A stretch of 64,000 nt of DNA from Naumannella cuiyingiana (GCF_013408305.1 NZ_JACBZS010000001.1:3429983-3493982), one strand, 5' to 3'. Counted from the first letter of the stretch, positions 44,680 to 53,005 are shown. Numbers and translations: made by a program. Notes: generated from the sequence alone by a model not told the origin.

Positions 44680-45510
44680 TCACTCCTTCACTGCACCCGA
44701 CAGCATGCCCGAGATGAATCGGCGCTGCAGGAACACGTAGACCACGAGCACGGGCAGGGCGACGAGAACGGCGGCGGCGGCGGTGACGCCCGGATCGCCG
44801 GTCCGGATGTTGCCGGCGAAGAACGACAGGGCCAGCGGCGCGGTCTGCACCGCCTGGTTCGTCGGCACCATGACCAGCGCCAGGAGGAACTCGTTCCAAC
44901 TGAACAAGAAGATCAACGTGGCGAGCGTCCCGACGGCGGGACTGACCACGGGAAGCAGAACGTGGCGCAGTCCCTGCAGGCGGCTCGCACCGTCCAGGGC
45001 GGCGGACTCGGAGAGGCTGGGTGGGATGTCGGCGAACGCCGTGCGCATCCAGAAGGTGCCGAAGGCGAGTTGCAGACCGAGTTGCGGGAGGATCAGGGCG
45101 AGATAGCTGTTGGTCAGCCCCAGGCCGCGCAGTTGGTAGTAAAGAGGCACGATCATCGCCTCGACCGGCATCACCAGACCCAGCAACAACAGGCCCATGA
45201 TCAGCCGCCCGAACGGCACCCGCATCATCGCCAACGGGTACGCCGCGAGCGCCGACAGCACGACCGTGCCGCAGACGACCACCGCCGAGACGATGGCCGA
45301 GGACACCAGCGCCTGATCGAAGTGGCCACCGGTCCATGCCCGCGCGAAGTTGTCGAGGGTGAAGCTGCTGGGCAGCGACATGCCGGTCGGCCGGCGGCCG
45401 GGCTCGCTGACGGCGAGCGCCAGGATCGAGAAGAACGGGTACAGCGCGACGATCGAGGCGAGGATCAACAAGGCATGGGTGATGCCGACTGCGGCGGGAC
45501 GTTCCTTCAT
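44680..45510 (-). CDS. Carbohydrate ABC transporter permease (MalG type)
   Basis: A 276-aa inner-membrane permease with six helices and the EAA-loop ESAALDGASRLQGLRHVLLP that contacts the ATPase. MalG/CUT1 features include the N-terminal helix followed by a short periplasmic loop and the C-terminal YVFLQRRFISGMLSGAVKE. Its start overlaps the previous permease stop by 4 bp. No ATPase gene is in the cluster, so it probably uses a shared MsiK-like ATPase encoded elsewhere, as is common for CUT1 systems in actinobacteria. Confidence 0.9.
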   Translation of the reverse strand: MKERPAAVGITHALLILASIVALYPFFSILALAVSEPGRRPTGMSLPSSFTLDNFARAWTGGHFDQALVSSAIVSAVVVCGTVVLSALAAYPLAMMRVPFGRLIMGLLLLGLVMPVEAMIVPLYYQLRGLGLTNSYLALILPQLGLQLAFGTFWMRTAFADIPPSLSESAALDGASRLQGLRHVLLPVVSPAVGTLATLIFLFSWNEFLLALVMVPTNQAVQTAPLALSFFAGNIRTGDPGVTAAAAVLVALPVLVVYVFLQRRFISGMLSGAVKE

Positions 45511-46445
45511 GATCGTCGCTCCCTCAGCGTCCACAGCACGATCCCGGTGACGGCCAGGATCAGGATGGTCAGCAGCACGCTGATCGCCGCGGCATAGCCG
45601 ACCTCGCGGGTGAGGAACGCGCCCTGGTAGATGTACACCGACGGAACCGCCGTGGACGATCCCGGACCGCCGGCGGTGGTGTTCCAGACGATGTCGAAAT
45701 TGCGCAGGGCGAAGGTGACGGTGAGCACGAGCGCGACCTGGATCTCCCCGCGCAGGGCGGGCAGGGTGACGGTCAGGAATTCGCGGACCGCACCGGCGCC
45801 GTCGAGCCGCGCCGACTCGTAGAGTTCCCGAGGAATCTTCTGCGCACCCGCCAGGAACAAGACCATGCACAATCCGTAGGTCATCCAGGCGCCGATCATG
45901 CCGACCGAGGGCAGCGCGAGGTCGAAGTCGCCCAGCCAGGCCCGGGTGAGTCCGCCCAGGCCGATCGCCCGCAGGCCGGCATTGAGCGGCCCGTCGATGT
46001 CGTAGATCCAGCGCCATGCGACCGCGATCACCACGGTGGCGAGGATCTGCGGAAGGAAGAGCACGGCGCGGAAGAAGGTCAGCCCATACACCCGCACCCG
46101 CGAAAGGAGTCCGGTGAGGACCAGCCCGATGGCCGTCGGCAACAGCGCGTAGAAGCCGATGAACGCGAACGAATGGCCCAGGGCCCCGGTGATCCGCCGG
46201 TCACCGAACGCGCGCAGGTAGTTGTCGGGGCCCGCCCAGCGCCCGGCCGTCAGCCCGTTCCAGTCGAACAGGCTGAGCCACGCCGTCTGGGCGATCGGCC
46301 AGAGCACGAAGATCGCATAGACGATCAGCCCCGGCGCCAGGAACCAGTACGCCGAGAAGTCACCCAGACTCCGCCGCCGCCGGCGGCCGGGCCTCCCGGC
46401 CGCCGGGGCAGACCTCGGTGCCGGGTCAGTCACGATGCTGGTCAT
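45507..46445 (-). CDS. Carbohydrate ABC transporter permease (MalF type)
   Basis: A 312-aa CUT1 permease with a basic N-terminus (RPGRRRRRSLGDF), six helices and the EAA loop ESARLDGAGAVREFLTVTLP. The WPIAQTAWLSLFDWNGL segment and DNYLRAFGDRR are typical of MalF/UgpA-like subunits. It overlaps the binding-protein stop by 4 bp and the MalG-type gene start by 4 bp, so the three are translated as a unit. Heterodimer with the 44680 gene is expected. Confidence 0.9.
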   Translation of the reverse strand: MTSIVTDPAPRSAPAAGRPGRRRRRSLGDFSAYWFLAPGLIVYAIFVLWPIAQTAWLSLFDWNGLTAGRWAGPDNYLRAFGDRRITGALGHSFAFIGFYALLPTAIGLVLTGLLSRVRVYGLTFFRAVLFLPQILATVVIAVAWRWIYDIDGPLNAGLRAIGLGGLTRAWLGDFDLALPSVGMIGAWMTYGLCMVLFLAGAQKIPRELYESARLDGAGAVREFLTVTLPALRGEIQVALVLTVTFALRNFDIVWNTTAGGPGSSTAVPSVYIYQGAFLTREVGYAAAISVLLTILILAVTGIVLWTLRERRS

Positions 46446-47815
46446 CTGCCGGTGGCGCGCTGTTCCTGGAAGTCGGTCCAGTCGGCCTGCACCGCATTGA
46501 CGTACTCCTGTGGCGTGATCCGGCCGGCCAGCAACTCCTGCAGTCGGGAGCCTGCCGTGTCGGCCATGGTCGGGGTCGCCCAGTCCACGAAGAAGGTCGC
46601 CCCGCCGCCGGCGCGGATCTCCCCCGCCGCGGTCATGGCATCGGCGAACAGTTGATTCGGCGCGGTGACGCCATCCGCGGCAACCGGAATGCGGTTCAGG
46701 TCCGCGAGCTGCTGGGCGAAGCTCGGATCGTTCAGCATGGCCACGAAGGCGACGGCCGCCGGCAGCTTCTGCGTACCCGCATTGATGTGCCAGCCCAGCC
46801 CCAGCGAGCCCGGCCCCGTCCGCTCGCCGCCGGCGCCGACCGGCGGCGCGACGAAGCCGAAGCCGTCGCCGCCTCCGACCTCGGCCAGCGCATTCGCATT
46901 CCACGATCCACCGATCAGGAACACGCCCTCCCCCGCCGAGAACTTCGCCACCGCGTCGTCGGGGCTGATGCCGTCATAGCCCTCGACGACGTAGCCCTGC
47001 TCGACCCACTGCCGCATGATGGATGCCGTCTCGAGATTCGCCGGGTTCGCATAGTTCTCCCCGCTTCCGGTGATCCAGGCGCGGGTCGCGTCGGGCGCCT
47101 GGAACGCCGACTGCACGACCGAGAAGACCTGGTTCGCCGGGTACTTGCTCGAGTTGCCGAGCATCAGCGGCACCTTGCCCGCGGCCTTGGCGGCAGCGAG
47201 CGCCTGCTGGAACTCCTCGAAGGTCTTGGGCGGGGTGGTGATGCCGAGCTTCTCCAGCTCGCTGCGGTTGTAGAAGACGCCGACGAACTCGTCGACCGGC
47301 GATACGCCGTAGAGGGCGCCCTCGCCGAACGCGGCGCCCCCCTCGGTCCAGCGGAACTGCTCCAGCGTGGCCGCGCCGAACTGTTCCTCCCAGCCGTAGG
47401 CCGCCGCCACATCATCGAGATTGCGGATCAGGCCGGCCTCGACGAGAGCGCCGTCGACGGCGTAGCCCTGGTTGCCCTGCACCACATCGGGCGCGCCTTC
47501 GCTGCTCACCACGTTGACGACCGTCTTCATCAGGTCGTCGAAGCCCTTCACGGTGATCCGGACGTCCACGTTCGGATAGCGCTCCTCGTAGAGCGGCTCG
47601 AGCGCCGCGAGGGTCCCCTCCTCACCGGAGTCGGCGAGGACATCGAGCGTGGTCTCGCCGAGCGCCGCGACCTCCTCGACGGTCACGGGCGCGGTGATCG
47701 CCGGGCCTCCCTCCTGCGGTGCGGACGGGCCGGAGGCGCCGGGCACGCAGGCGGACAGCAGCAGGGTGGCCCCACTGGCCACGATGAGTGCCGCGCGGGG
47801 CAGTCGGTGCTTCAT
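46442..47815 (-). CDS. Extracellular sugar-binding lipoprotein of the ABC system
   Basis: A 457-aa CUT1 solute-binding protein. A type II signal peptide ends in LLLSAC with Cys23 as lipid anchor. The mature domain has the family-1 SBP pattern: EERYPNVDVRITVKGFDDL, PDVVQGNQGYAVDGALVEAG, FYNRSELEKLGITTPPKTFEEF and GSWNANALAEVGGGDGFGFV. GGAGGAGCA precedes the ATG. It is the first gene of the leftward operon, divergent from the GntR regulator across a 105-bp gap with two candidate operator elements. Ligand is inferred from the sulfatase/deaminase context to be a sulfated amino sugar. Confidence 0.9.
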   Translation of the reverse strand: MKHRLPRAALIVASGATLLLSACVPGASGPSAPQEGGPAITAPVTVEEVAALGETTLDVLADSGEEGTLAALEPLYEERYPNVDVRITVKGFDDLMKTVVNVVSSEGAPDVVQGNQGYAVDGALVEAGLIRNLDDVAAAYGWEEQFGAATLEQFRWTEGGAAFGEGALYGVSPVDEFVGVFYNRSELEKLGITTPPKTFEEFQQALAAAKAAGKVPLMLGNSSKYPANQVFSVVQSAFQAPDATRAWITGSGENYANPANLETASIMRQWVEQGYVVEGYDGISPDDAVAKFSAGEGVFLIGGSWNANALAEVGGGDGFGFVAPPVGAGGERTGPGSLGLGWHINAGTQKLPAAVAFVAMLNDPSFAQQLADLNRIPVAADGVTAPNQLFADAMTAAGEIRAGGGATFFVDWATPTMADTAGSRLQELLAGRITPQEYVNAVQADWTDFQEQRATGR

Positions 47816-47851
47816 TGCTCCTCCAGGGCTTACGGGTGTCAACTCTGACAA

Positions 47852-47864
47852 ACCAATTAGACCA
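47852..47864. promoter_or_regulatory. Shared 13-bp motif, copy 1 (ACCAATTAGACCA)
   Basis: Lies in the divergent gap between the binding-protein gene and the GntR regulator. Eleven of its 13 bases match ACCAGTTAGTCCA, the reverse complement of 48737-48749 before the catabolic operon. ACCA-type ends recall the TGGTCT/AGACCA half sites of HutC-subfamily GntR regulators such as DasR. Confidence 0.55.
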
Positions 47865-47878
47865 GATGATTCGCTCCT

Positions 47879-47894
47879 GCGCCATAGATGGCGC
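47879..47894. promoter_or_regulatory. Perfect palindrome GCGCCAT-ag-ATGGCGC
   Basis: A 16-bp dyad with 7-bp arms, 26 bp before the GntR start and upstream of its TACGCT -10 element. It could be a second regulator site in the divergent promoter region. It does not match the ACCA-type motif nearby. Confidence 0.45.
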
Positions 47895-47920
47895 GAAGCG
47901 TTCATTGGTACGCTGCCCCC

Positions 47921-48697
47921 ATGGCTCCCCGTGCACCGGCCCGAGCGGACGGCGGCTCCGAGGCGCGCGACCTGACGCGCGGCCGGCCGGCGGCCGAGGC
48001 GGTCTACCGCCAGCTCCTCGGTGATCTGAACCGCGGCGTCTACGGACCCGGCTCCCGGTTGCCGGCCGAGCGCGAGCTCGCCAACCGCCTCGAGACCTCG
48101 CGCTCGACGCTTCGCCTCGCCCTCAATCGGCTGGCCCGCGAGGAGCGCGTTGCCTCCACCGGGCAGCGTGGCTGGCACGTGTCCGGCGAGCGGATCGGTG
48201 AGCCGCCCAGCATCCTGCAGAGCTTCACCGAGATGGCGACGGCTCGCGGCCTCACCGCGCACTCGCGGATCCTCCTCCAGGAAATGCGACCGTGCAGCTA
48301 CGACGAATCGCTCCGCCTCGGGGTCGCCCCCGCGACGCCGGTGGTCGAGATCCGGCGGCTCCGGTTCCTCGGCCCCTCCCCCGTGTGCGTCGATCGCAGC
48401 GTCGTGCACCTGACAGAGCCCGGTGCCCTGGCCGAGCTCGATCTTGTCGACCGGTCGCTGTATGCCGCGCTCGCGGACCTCGCCGGCGTCGAGATCACTC
48501 GCAGCTCCTACGCCGTGGAGGCCCGCGCGGCCGACGAGGAGCTGGCCGGACAGCTAGGGATCGATCTGGGCAGCCCGGTCCTCGTCGGGACCGAGACCGC
48601 CTATGACGACCGGGGTCGCCCGATCATCCTGGGCGAGGTGAAGTACCGCGGCGATGCGTACCGTTTCAAGGCCGATCTCTTCCGCCCGGTGAGCTGA
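47921..48697 (+). CDS. GntR-family regulator with UTRA domain (HutC/DasR-like)
   Basis: A 258-aa one-component regulator: winged helix with LPAERELANRLETSRSTLRLALN at about 47-70, then a UTRA ligand domain (SYDESLRLGVAPATPVVEIRRLRFL ... RFKADL). UTRA GntR proteins commonly sense sugar phosphates, including glucosamine 6-phosphate in NagR/DasR. It sits between the leftward ABC/sulfatase operon and the rightward catabolic operon and is the obvious regulator of both. TACGCT at 47909-47914 lies 6 nt before ATG, so the mRNA is predicted leaderless. Confidence 0.9.
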   Translation: MAPRAPARADGGSEARDLTRGRPAAEAVYRQLLGDLNRGVYGPGSRLPAERELANRLETSRSTLRLALNRLAREERVASTGQRGWHVSGERIGEPPSILQSFTEMATARGLTAHSRILLQEMRPCSYDESLRLGVAPATPVVEIRRLRFLGPSPVCVDRSVVHLTEPGALAELDLVDRSLYAALADLAGVEITRSSYAVEARAADEELAGQLGIDLGSPVLVGTETAYDDRGRPIILGEVKYRGDAYRFKADLFRPVS

Positions 48698-48736
48698 CGG
48701 CCCGTCCGGGCGCCAAGGATCGTGTGGCAGACCGTA

Positions 48737-48749
48737 TGGACTAACTGGT
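48737..48749. promoter_or_regulatory. Shared 13-bp motif, copy 2 (TGGACTAACTGGT)
   Basis: In the 95-bp gap before the Gfo/Idh/MocA gene. Its reverse complement ACCAGTTAGTCCA matches the motif at 47852-47864 at 11 of 13 bases. It is placed about 45 bp before the start of the four-gene catabolic operon, where a repressor would act. Confidence 0.55.
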
Positions 48750-48792
48750 ATCTTCTCGGCGACGGGTTCGATCGACGACGACGGGACTGCCG

Positions 48793-49953
48793 ATGACAGA
48801 CGCTGCACGCCGCATCCGGATCGGGGTGATCGGTGCCGGGACCATCTCGCAATCGGTGCACTTCGCGAGCCTGCGACGCGCCGGATTCGAGGTGGCGGCG
48901 GTGTGTGATGCCTCCCCCAGCCGCGCCGCCGAGGTGGCTGCCCTGCTCGGCACGCGCGGGTTCACCGACCCCGCCGAGGTGTTGGGGTCCGACGTGGACG
49001 CCGTGCTGATCGCCACTCCCGGATCGCATGCCCAACTGGCCGCGGCGGCCATCCGGGCCGGGAAGCACGTGTTGGCCGAGAAGCCGCTTGCCTTCACTGT
49101 CGGTGAGGTCGACGAACTGGAACGGCTCGCAGCCGAGCAGCGGGTGGTCACCCAGGTCGGCTACATGAAGATGTTCGATCCCTTGGTGGAGACGGCGGCC
49201 GCGGAACTCGCCGAGTACCGCGACACGCGCCTGGTGCGGATCACCGTCTCCCACCCCGCCGATGATCCGCAGGTCTCACACCTGCGGATGGGCCCGGCTC
49301 CGCACGATGCCGACCCGGAAAGCATCCGCCCGTTCGTGGACTACGACTCGGCGCGGGCGCGGGAGGCGCTGCCCGGGGCCAGCGAGCCGCTGACCCGCTA
49401 CTACGCCGACGTCCTGAACGGATCGATCATCCACGAGTTCAGCCTGTTGCGGGCGCTCGGCCTGCCCCTGCCGACGCGCTGGTCGGCCGAGCTGCTCGGT
49501 CCGCTCGGCGCCGCGGAGCCACCGTCGCTGCTCGCCCACGCCCGCGTCGGCGACACGGCGTACCTGCTGAACTGGAACTGGCTGCCCGATCACCCGGAGT
49601 ACCACGAGGAGCTGGCGGTGCTGGCGGCCAACGGTCGGCTGGAGTTCAGCCTCGCCAAGCCGTACCTGCTGGAGGCTCGCAGCCGGCTGCGCAGCCAGCG
49701 TCACGAGGGCGAGCTGCGCCGGGACACGACCTACACCAGCGGCCACGAGACCGGATTCCTGCGCCAGCTCGACGCCTTTGCCGCGGCGATCCGCACGGAT
49801 CGACCCAATGCCGCCGGCTTGGCCGGGGTCAAGACCGACATCCGGCAGTTGCAGCTCCTCGCCCGAGCCGTCGCGGAGAACCTCGGCGAGTCGATCCGAA
49901 CCGAAGATGAGAGCCGAATCGAGGACGAGAGCCGAATCGAGGATGAGCGATGA
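48793..49953 (+). CDS. Gfo/Idh/MocA-family oxidoreductase
   Basis: NAD(P)-dependent oxidoreductase of 386 aa: Rossmann loop IGVIGAGTISQSVHFASL, the substrate-domain EKPLAFT motif with its Lys, and a C-terminal alpha/beta domain with VDYDSARAREALPG and YYADVLNGSIIHEF. Members oxidise or epimerise sugars and inositols. It leads a rightward operon whose four genes each overlap by 4 bp. The C-terminus ends in a hexapeptide repeat (EDESRI twice, then EDER) encoded by an 18-bp tandem repeat, probably a dispensable tail. Candidate role: oxidation of the desulfated sugar at C2 or C3. Confidence 0.87.
   Translation: MTDAARRIRIGVIGAGTISQSVHFASLRRAGFEVAAVCDASPSRAAEVAALLGTRGFTDPAEVLGSDVDAVLIATPGSHAQLAAAAIRAGKHVLAEKPLAFTVGEVDELERLAAEQRVVTQVGYMKMFDPLVETAAAELAEYRDTRLVRITVSHPADDPQVSHLRMGPAPHDADPESIRPFVDYDSARAREALPGASEPLTRYYADVLNGSIIHEFSLLRALGLPLPTRWSAELLGPLGAAEPPSLLAHARVGDTAYLLNWNWLPDHPEYHEELAVLAANGRLEFSLAKPYLLEARSRLRSQRHEGELRRDTTYTSGHETGFLRQLDAFAAAIRTDRPNAAGLAGVKTDIRQLQLLARAVAENLGESIRTEDESRIEDESRIEDER
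49903..49953 (+). repeat. In-frame 18-bp tandem repeat at the Gfo/Idh/MocA 3' end
   Basis: Two 18-bp units and a truncated third encode EDESRI-EDESRI-EDER just before the stop. The repeat reaches the ATGA overlap with the next gene, so unit number changes would lengthen the tail without disturbing the coupled start. Confidence 0.85.
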
Positions 49954-50858
49954 TCCGGCTGGCCAATGCCCCCGTCTCCTACGGCGTGTTCGGTGATCTT
50001 GATGTCGACGGCGTCGTGACCACCGCCGAGCTGCTGGACACCATGGCCCGCTCGGGCTACGCGGGATCCGAGCTCGGGCCACCCGGATTCTTCGGAGATC
50101 CCGACGGCGTCGCCCGGGTCTTCGCAGACGCGGGCCTGACCCCGGTCGGGGCCTACGTTCCGCTGCACACGCAGGATCCCGACGCACTGGAGCGCGACCT
50201 GGCCCGGATGGAGCAGACCTTCGCCGAGCTGGAGCGGACGAACCCGGACGGCCTGGCCATCCTCGCCGACGAGGGCTCGGACGATCTCCTGCGCCGGCCC
50301 CGCAAGGATCCCGCGCAGAGCCTTGCCGGCGACGACTGGGCCCGACTGGTCCGCGTCCTGTCCGATGCTGCGACGCGCGCCCGGGATCGCGGCCTGACGC
50401 CGAGCGTCCACCCGCACATCGCCACCTTCGTCGAGCTGCCCGACGAGGTCGACCGCCTGCTCGACGCCACGGACCTGTCGCTCACCTTCGACATCGGGCA
50501 CCTGGTGCTCGCCGGCGGAGACGGCATCGCCTTGTACCGGCGCTGGCGCGAGCGGATCAACCACGTCCACATCAAGGATGTCCACATCGACGTGCTCGAG
50601 ACCGCCCGCGCCGAGCGGCGTACCGATTTCGACGAGTGGTGGTCCGGTGTCTCGACGACCCTCGGGCGCGGAGACTCGCGGCTGGACGAGTTCGCCGAGG
50701 CGCTGCTGGACACCGGGTACGACGGCTGGGTGGTGGTCGAGCAGGACCGAGCGCCGTTGACCGCGGCGGACTACCCGGCGGTGGTGGCCGACCAGGCGGC
50801 GAATCTGCGTTGGCTGGAAGATCATCTCGGCCCCGCGCTGGCGCGGAAGGACCGGTGA
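49950..50858 (+). CDS. TIM-barrel sugar isomerase/epimerase (IolE-like)
   Basis: A 302-aa xylose-isomerase-like TIM barrel. APVSYGVFG at the N-terminus is the opening of IolE-type inosose dehydratases and 2-keto-sugar epimerases. Metal-site strands include PSVHPHIATFVE, LTFDIGHLVLAG and INHVHIKDVH, followed by GWVVVEQDR with the final acidic ligand. ATG overlaps the previous stop (ATGA). Combined with a Gfo/Idh/MocA enzyme it suggests oxidation followed by dehydration or epimerisation. Inositol use is an alternative reading, but the NagB-like and ROK genes downstream fit an amino sugar better. Confidence 0.85.
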   Translation: MIRLANAPVSYGVFGDLDVDGVVTTAELLDTMARSGYAGSELGPPGFFGDPDGVARVFADAGLTPVGAYVPLHTQDPDALERDLARMEQTFAELERTNPDGLAILADEGSDDLLRRPRKDPAQSLAGDDWARLVRVLSDAATRARDRGLTPSVHPHIATFVELPDEVDRLLDATDLSLTFDIGHLVLAGGDGIALYRRWRERINHVHIKDVHIDVLETARAERRTDFDEWWSGVSTTLGRGDSRLDEFAEALLDTGYDGWVVVEQDRAPLTAADYPAVVADQAANLRWLEDHLGPALARKDR

Positions 50859-51670
50859 GATCGATGCCGCAGATCCAGATCGGTCCCGACGCCGCCGCGG
50901 TCGGCGCGGCCGTTGCCGGCCGGATCGTCGACGACCTGACAACGGCCCTGCGCGGCGGTCGGAGATTCGTGCTCGGCTGCCCCGGCGGTCGGACACCGGT
51001 CAGCACCTATCACGCCCTGGCCGCGCTGGCCGCCGCGCGCGAGCTGGACCTGTCCGGCCTCGTGATCGCGATGATGGACGACTACGTCGTGCCCGATGGG
51101 ACAAGCTGGCGCAATGTGGACGGCGACGCGCACTACTCGTGCCGGCGGTTCGCCCGGGTGGAGATCCAGGGCGTACTCAATCGAGTGCTGCCCACGGATC
51201 GCTGGGTGCGCGACGAGCATGTCTGGTTCCCCGATCCCAAGGACCCCGCAGCCTACGAGGAGCGCATCGCGGATGCGGGTGGCATCGACTGCTTCCTGCT
51301 GGCCAGCGGCGCCGGCGACGGGCACGTCGCGTTCAATCCCCCGGGCTCACCGGTCGACTCGCTCACCCGGATCGTGCGGCTCGGCGAGCAGACGCGGCGC
51401 GACAACCTGGCCACATTTCCCGGTTTCGGCGGCCTGGACGACGTGCCGACGCACGGCGTCACGATCGGCATCGGCACGATCGTGCGGCATTCCGCGAGCG
51501 CCCCGATGATCCTCCTCGGTGCCGACAAGCGACACGCCTACACCCGGCTGACCACCGGGGAGGGCTACGACCCCGAATGGCCGGCCACCGTCTATCGGCT
51601 GGTCCCGCCGGCCATGCTGTACGCCGACCGCGCCGCCGCAGGCGAATCCCCGGACCGCGAGCAGCGATGA
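50855..51670 (+). CDS. NagB/6-phosphogluconolactonase-family protein, glucosamine-6-phosphate deaminase-like
   Basis: A 271-aa Rossmann-type isomerase. GCPGGRTPVSTY matches the phosphate-binding loop of NagB, MMDDYVV corresponds to the catalytic L-D-E-Y region, and GDGHVAFNPPGSP is very close to the NagB GEDGHIAFNEPGS active-site loop. It may deaminate and isomerise an amino-sugar phosphate. GTG 50855 overlaps the previous stop with AAGGA just upstream; ATG 50864 is a poorer alternative. Divergence from canonical NagB (for example MDDY instead of LDEY) suggests a related but different hexosamine. Confidence 0.85.
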   Translation: MRSMPQIQIGPDAAAVGAAVAGRIVDDLTTALRGGRRFVLGCPGGRTPVSTYHALAALAAARELDLSGLVIAMMDDYVVPDGTSWRNVDGDAHYSCRRFARVEIQGVLNRVLPTDRWVRDEHVWFPDPKDPAAYEERIADAGGIDCFLLASGAGDGHVAFNPPGSPVDSLTRIVRLGEQTRRDNLATFPGFGGLDDVPTHGVTIGIGTIVRHSASAPMILLGADKRHAYTRLTTGEGYDPEWPATVYRLVPPAMLYADRAAAGESPDREQR

Positions 51671-52623
51671 CGGCGACCGTGTTGTCGCTCGATGTCGGCG
51701 GCACCAAGACGCTGGCGGCCGGCGTCGCCGCGGACGGTCGGGTCGTTCGCGAGTGGACCGAGGCGACCGGGCCGGGCGCGGCCGACGGCGATCAGGTCGC
51801 CTGGGTGATCGACTTCGCGGCCCGGGCCGCCGCGGATCTCGGCCGGCTCGGCCACCCCCCGCTCTGCGTTGCGGCCGGATTCCCGGAATATGTCGTCGAC
51901 GGGCGTCTCACCTCCCACGAGGTGCTGGACTGGGCGGTCCAGCCCCACGACGCCTACCTCGCCCGCGATCCCGGGGCGGCTGAGCGGCCGCTGGTGATCG
52001 ATTCCGATGTCCGACTCGGGGCGCTGGGTGAGGCCCGCTTCGGGGCCGGTGCCGGATTCGCATCGTTCCTCTACGTGTCGCTAGGCACCGGATTGTCCTC
52101 GGCCCTGGTCATCGACGACCGGATCTGGGCCGGTGCCCGCGGCGAGGCAATCGGCTTCGGCGAGTTTCCCCTGGCCGTACCCGCGGATTCCGCGGACCGG
52201 GCCACCCTGGAGACCTATTCCTCGGGGAGCGCCGTGCAGGCCCGCTACGCCGAACGGACCGGTCGCCGCGCCGACGGGCGCGCGATCGCCGCCGCCGCCC
52301 GCGCCGGTGACGCGGCGGCGCTCGACGTGCTGAGCAGCGCCGGGACGGCGCTCGGCGAAGGGATCGCGGCGCTGGTTGCCGTGTTGGACCCGCACGCGGT
52401 GGTCCTCGGCGGCGGGCTCGGGACCGCCGACACCCCGCTGCGTACCGCCGCGACCGAGGCCTACCTGCGGCGGTCCGGACGCCGCACCGGGGCAGCCGCC
52501 CTGGTCCCCGCCCGCTGCGGACATCGCTCGGGCATGCTCGGCGGGGCGGTCGCGGCGTTCCGGGCGATCGGGCAGGACCTTCGTGGCGCCGCTGCGGGAC
52601 CGCCGCCCGCTACTGACCGATGA
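51667..52623 (+). CDS. ROK-family sugar kinase
   Basis: A 318-aa ASKHA-fold protein with the N-terminal phosphate loop LSLDVGGTKTLAAG, DSDVRLGALGEARFGAG and the adenosine motif VVLGGGLG. There is no N-terminal HTH, so it is a kinase rather than a NagC/Mlc-like repressor. The zinc-binding C-x-C-G-x-x-G-C-x-E motif of classic ROK enzymes is not evident (EAIGFGEFPL stands in its place), an oddity shared by some actinobacterial members. It is the last gene of the operon and probably phosphorylates the imported sugar or a derivative. Its end overlaps the convergent PPOX gene by 14 bp. Confidence 0.85.
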   Translation: MTATVLSLDVGGTKTLAAGVAADGRVVREWTEATGPGAADGDQVAWVIDFAARAAADLGRLGHPPLCVAAGFPEYVVDGRLTSHEVLDWAVQPHDAYLARDPGAAERPLVIDSDVRLGALGEARFGAGAGFASFLYVSLGTGLSSALVIDDRIWAGARGEAIGFGEFPLAVPADSADRATLETYSSGSAVQARYAERTGRRADGRAIAAAARAGDAAALDVLSSAGTALGEGIAALVAVLDPHAVVLGGGLGTADTPLRTAATEAYLRRSGRRTGAAALVPARCGHRSGMLGGAVAAFRAIGQDLRGAAAGPPPATDR

Positions 52624-53005
52624 CCTTGTCGATGCTCATCTGCAATACGATCCGATCGGCCGCATCCGGGGGCGGCGTGGTGCTGGGATTGCCGTACCGG
52701 TTCTGCAGCTCGACGTAGTAGGCGCCGGTGGGGTCGGGATCGACCCCGACCAGCCGCCCGCGTACCTCGATGTAGGAGAACGGGTTGTCGGGATCGAGCA
52801 GCATCAGCGACATCGCCGGGTTGGCCTGCAGATTGCGGTACTTCGCCCGGCCGGGGATGTGGGTGAACCTGATCGTGTCCCCGCCGTCCCAGCCGAACCA
52901 CATCGGGTTCACCTGCGGGGTGCCGTCGGGGCGCGTCGTCCCGAGCGAGGCATAGATCGGCTGTTCCAGCAGTCGCCGCTGGTGGTCTGTCAGTTCGGTT
53001 GCCAT
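52610..53005 (-). CDS. PPOX-class (F420/FMN) oxidoreductase-like protein
   Basis: A 131-aa split-barrel flavin/F420 protein: LLEQPIYASLGTTRPDGTPQVNPMWF is the standard opening, YRNLQANPAMSLMLLDPDNPFSYIEVRGRL the core strands. This matches actinobacterial PPOX-class F420-dependent enzymes (TIGR03618-like), which reduce diverse quinone- or ene-type compounds. Cofactor choice between FMN and F420 cannot be settled by eye. CAGATT sits 7 nt before ATG. Confidence 0.85.
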   Translation of the reverse strand: MATELTDHQRRLLEQPIYASLGTTRPDGTPQVNPMWFGWDGGDTIRFTHIPGRAKYRNLQANPAMSLMLLDPDNPFSYIEVRGRLVGVDPDPTGAYYVELQNRYGNPSTTPPPDAADRIVLQMSIDKVIGQ

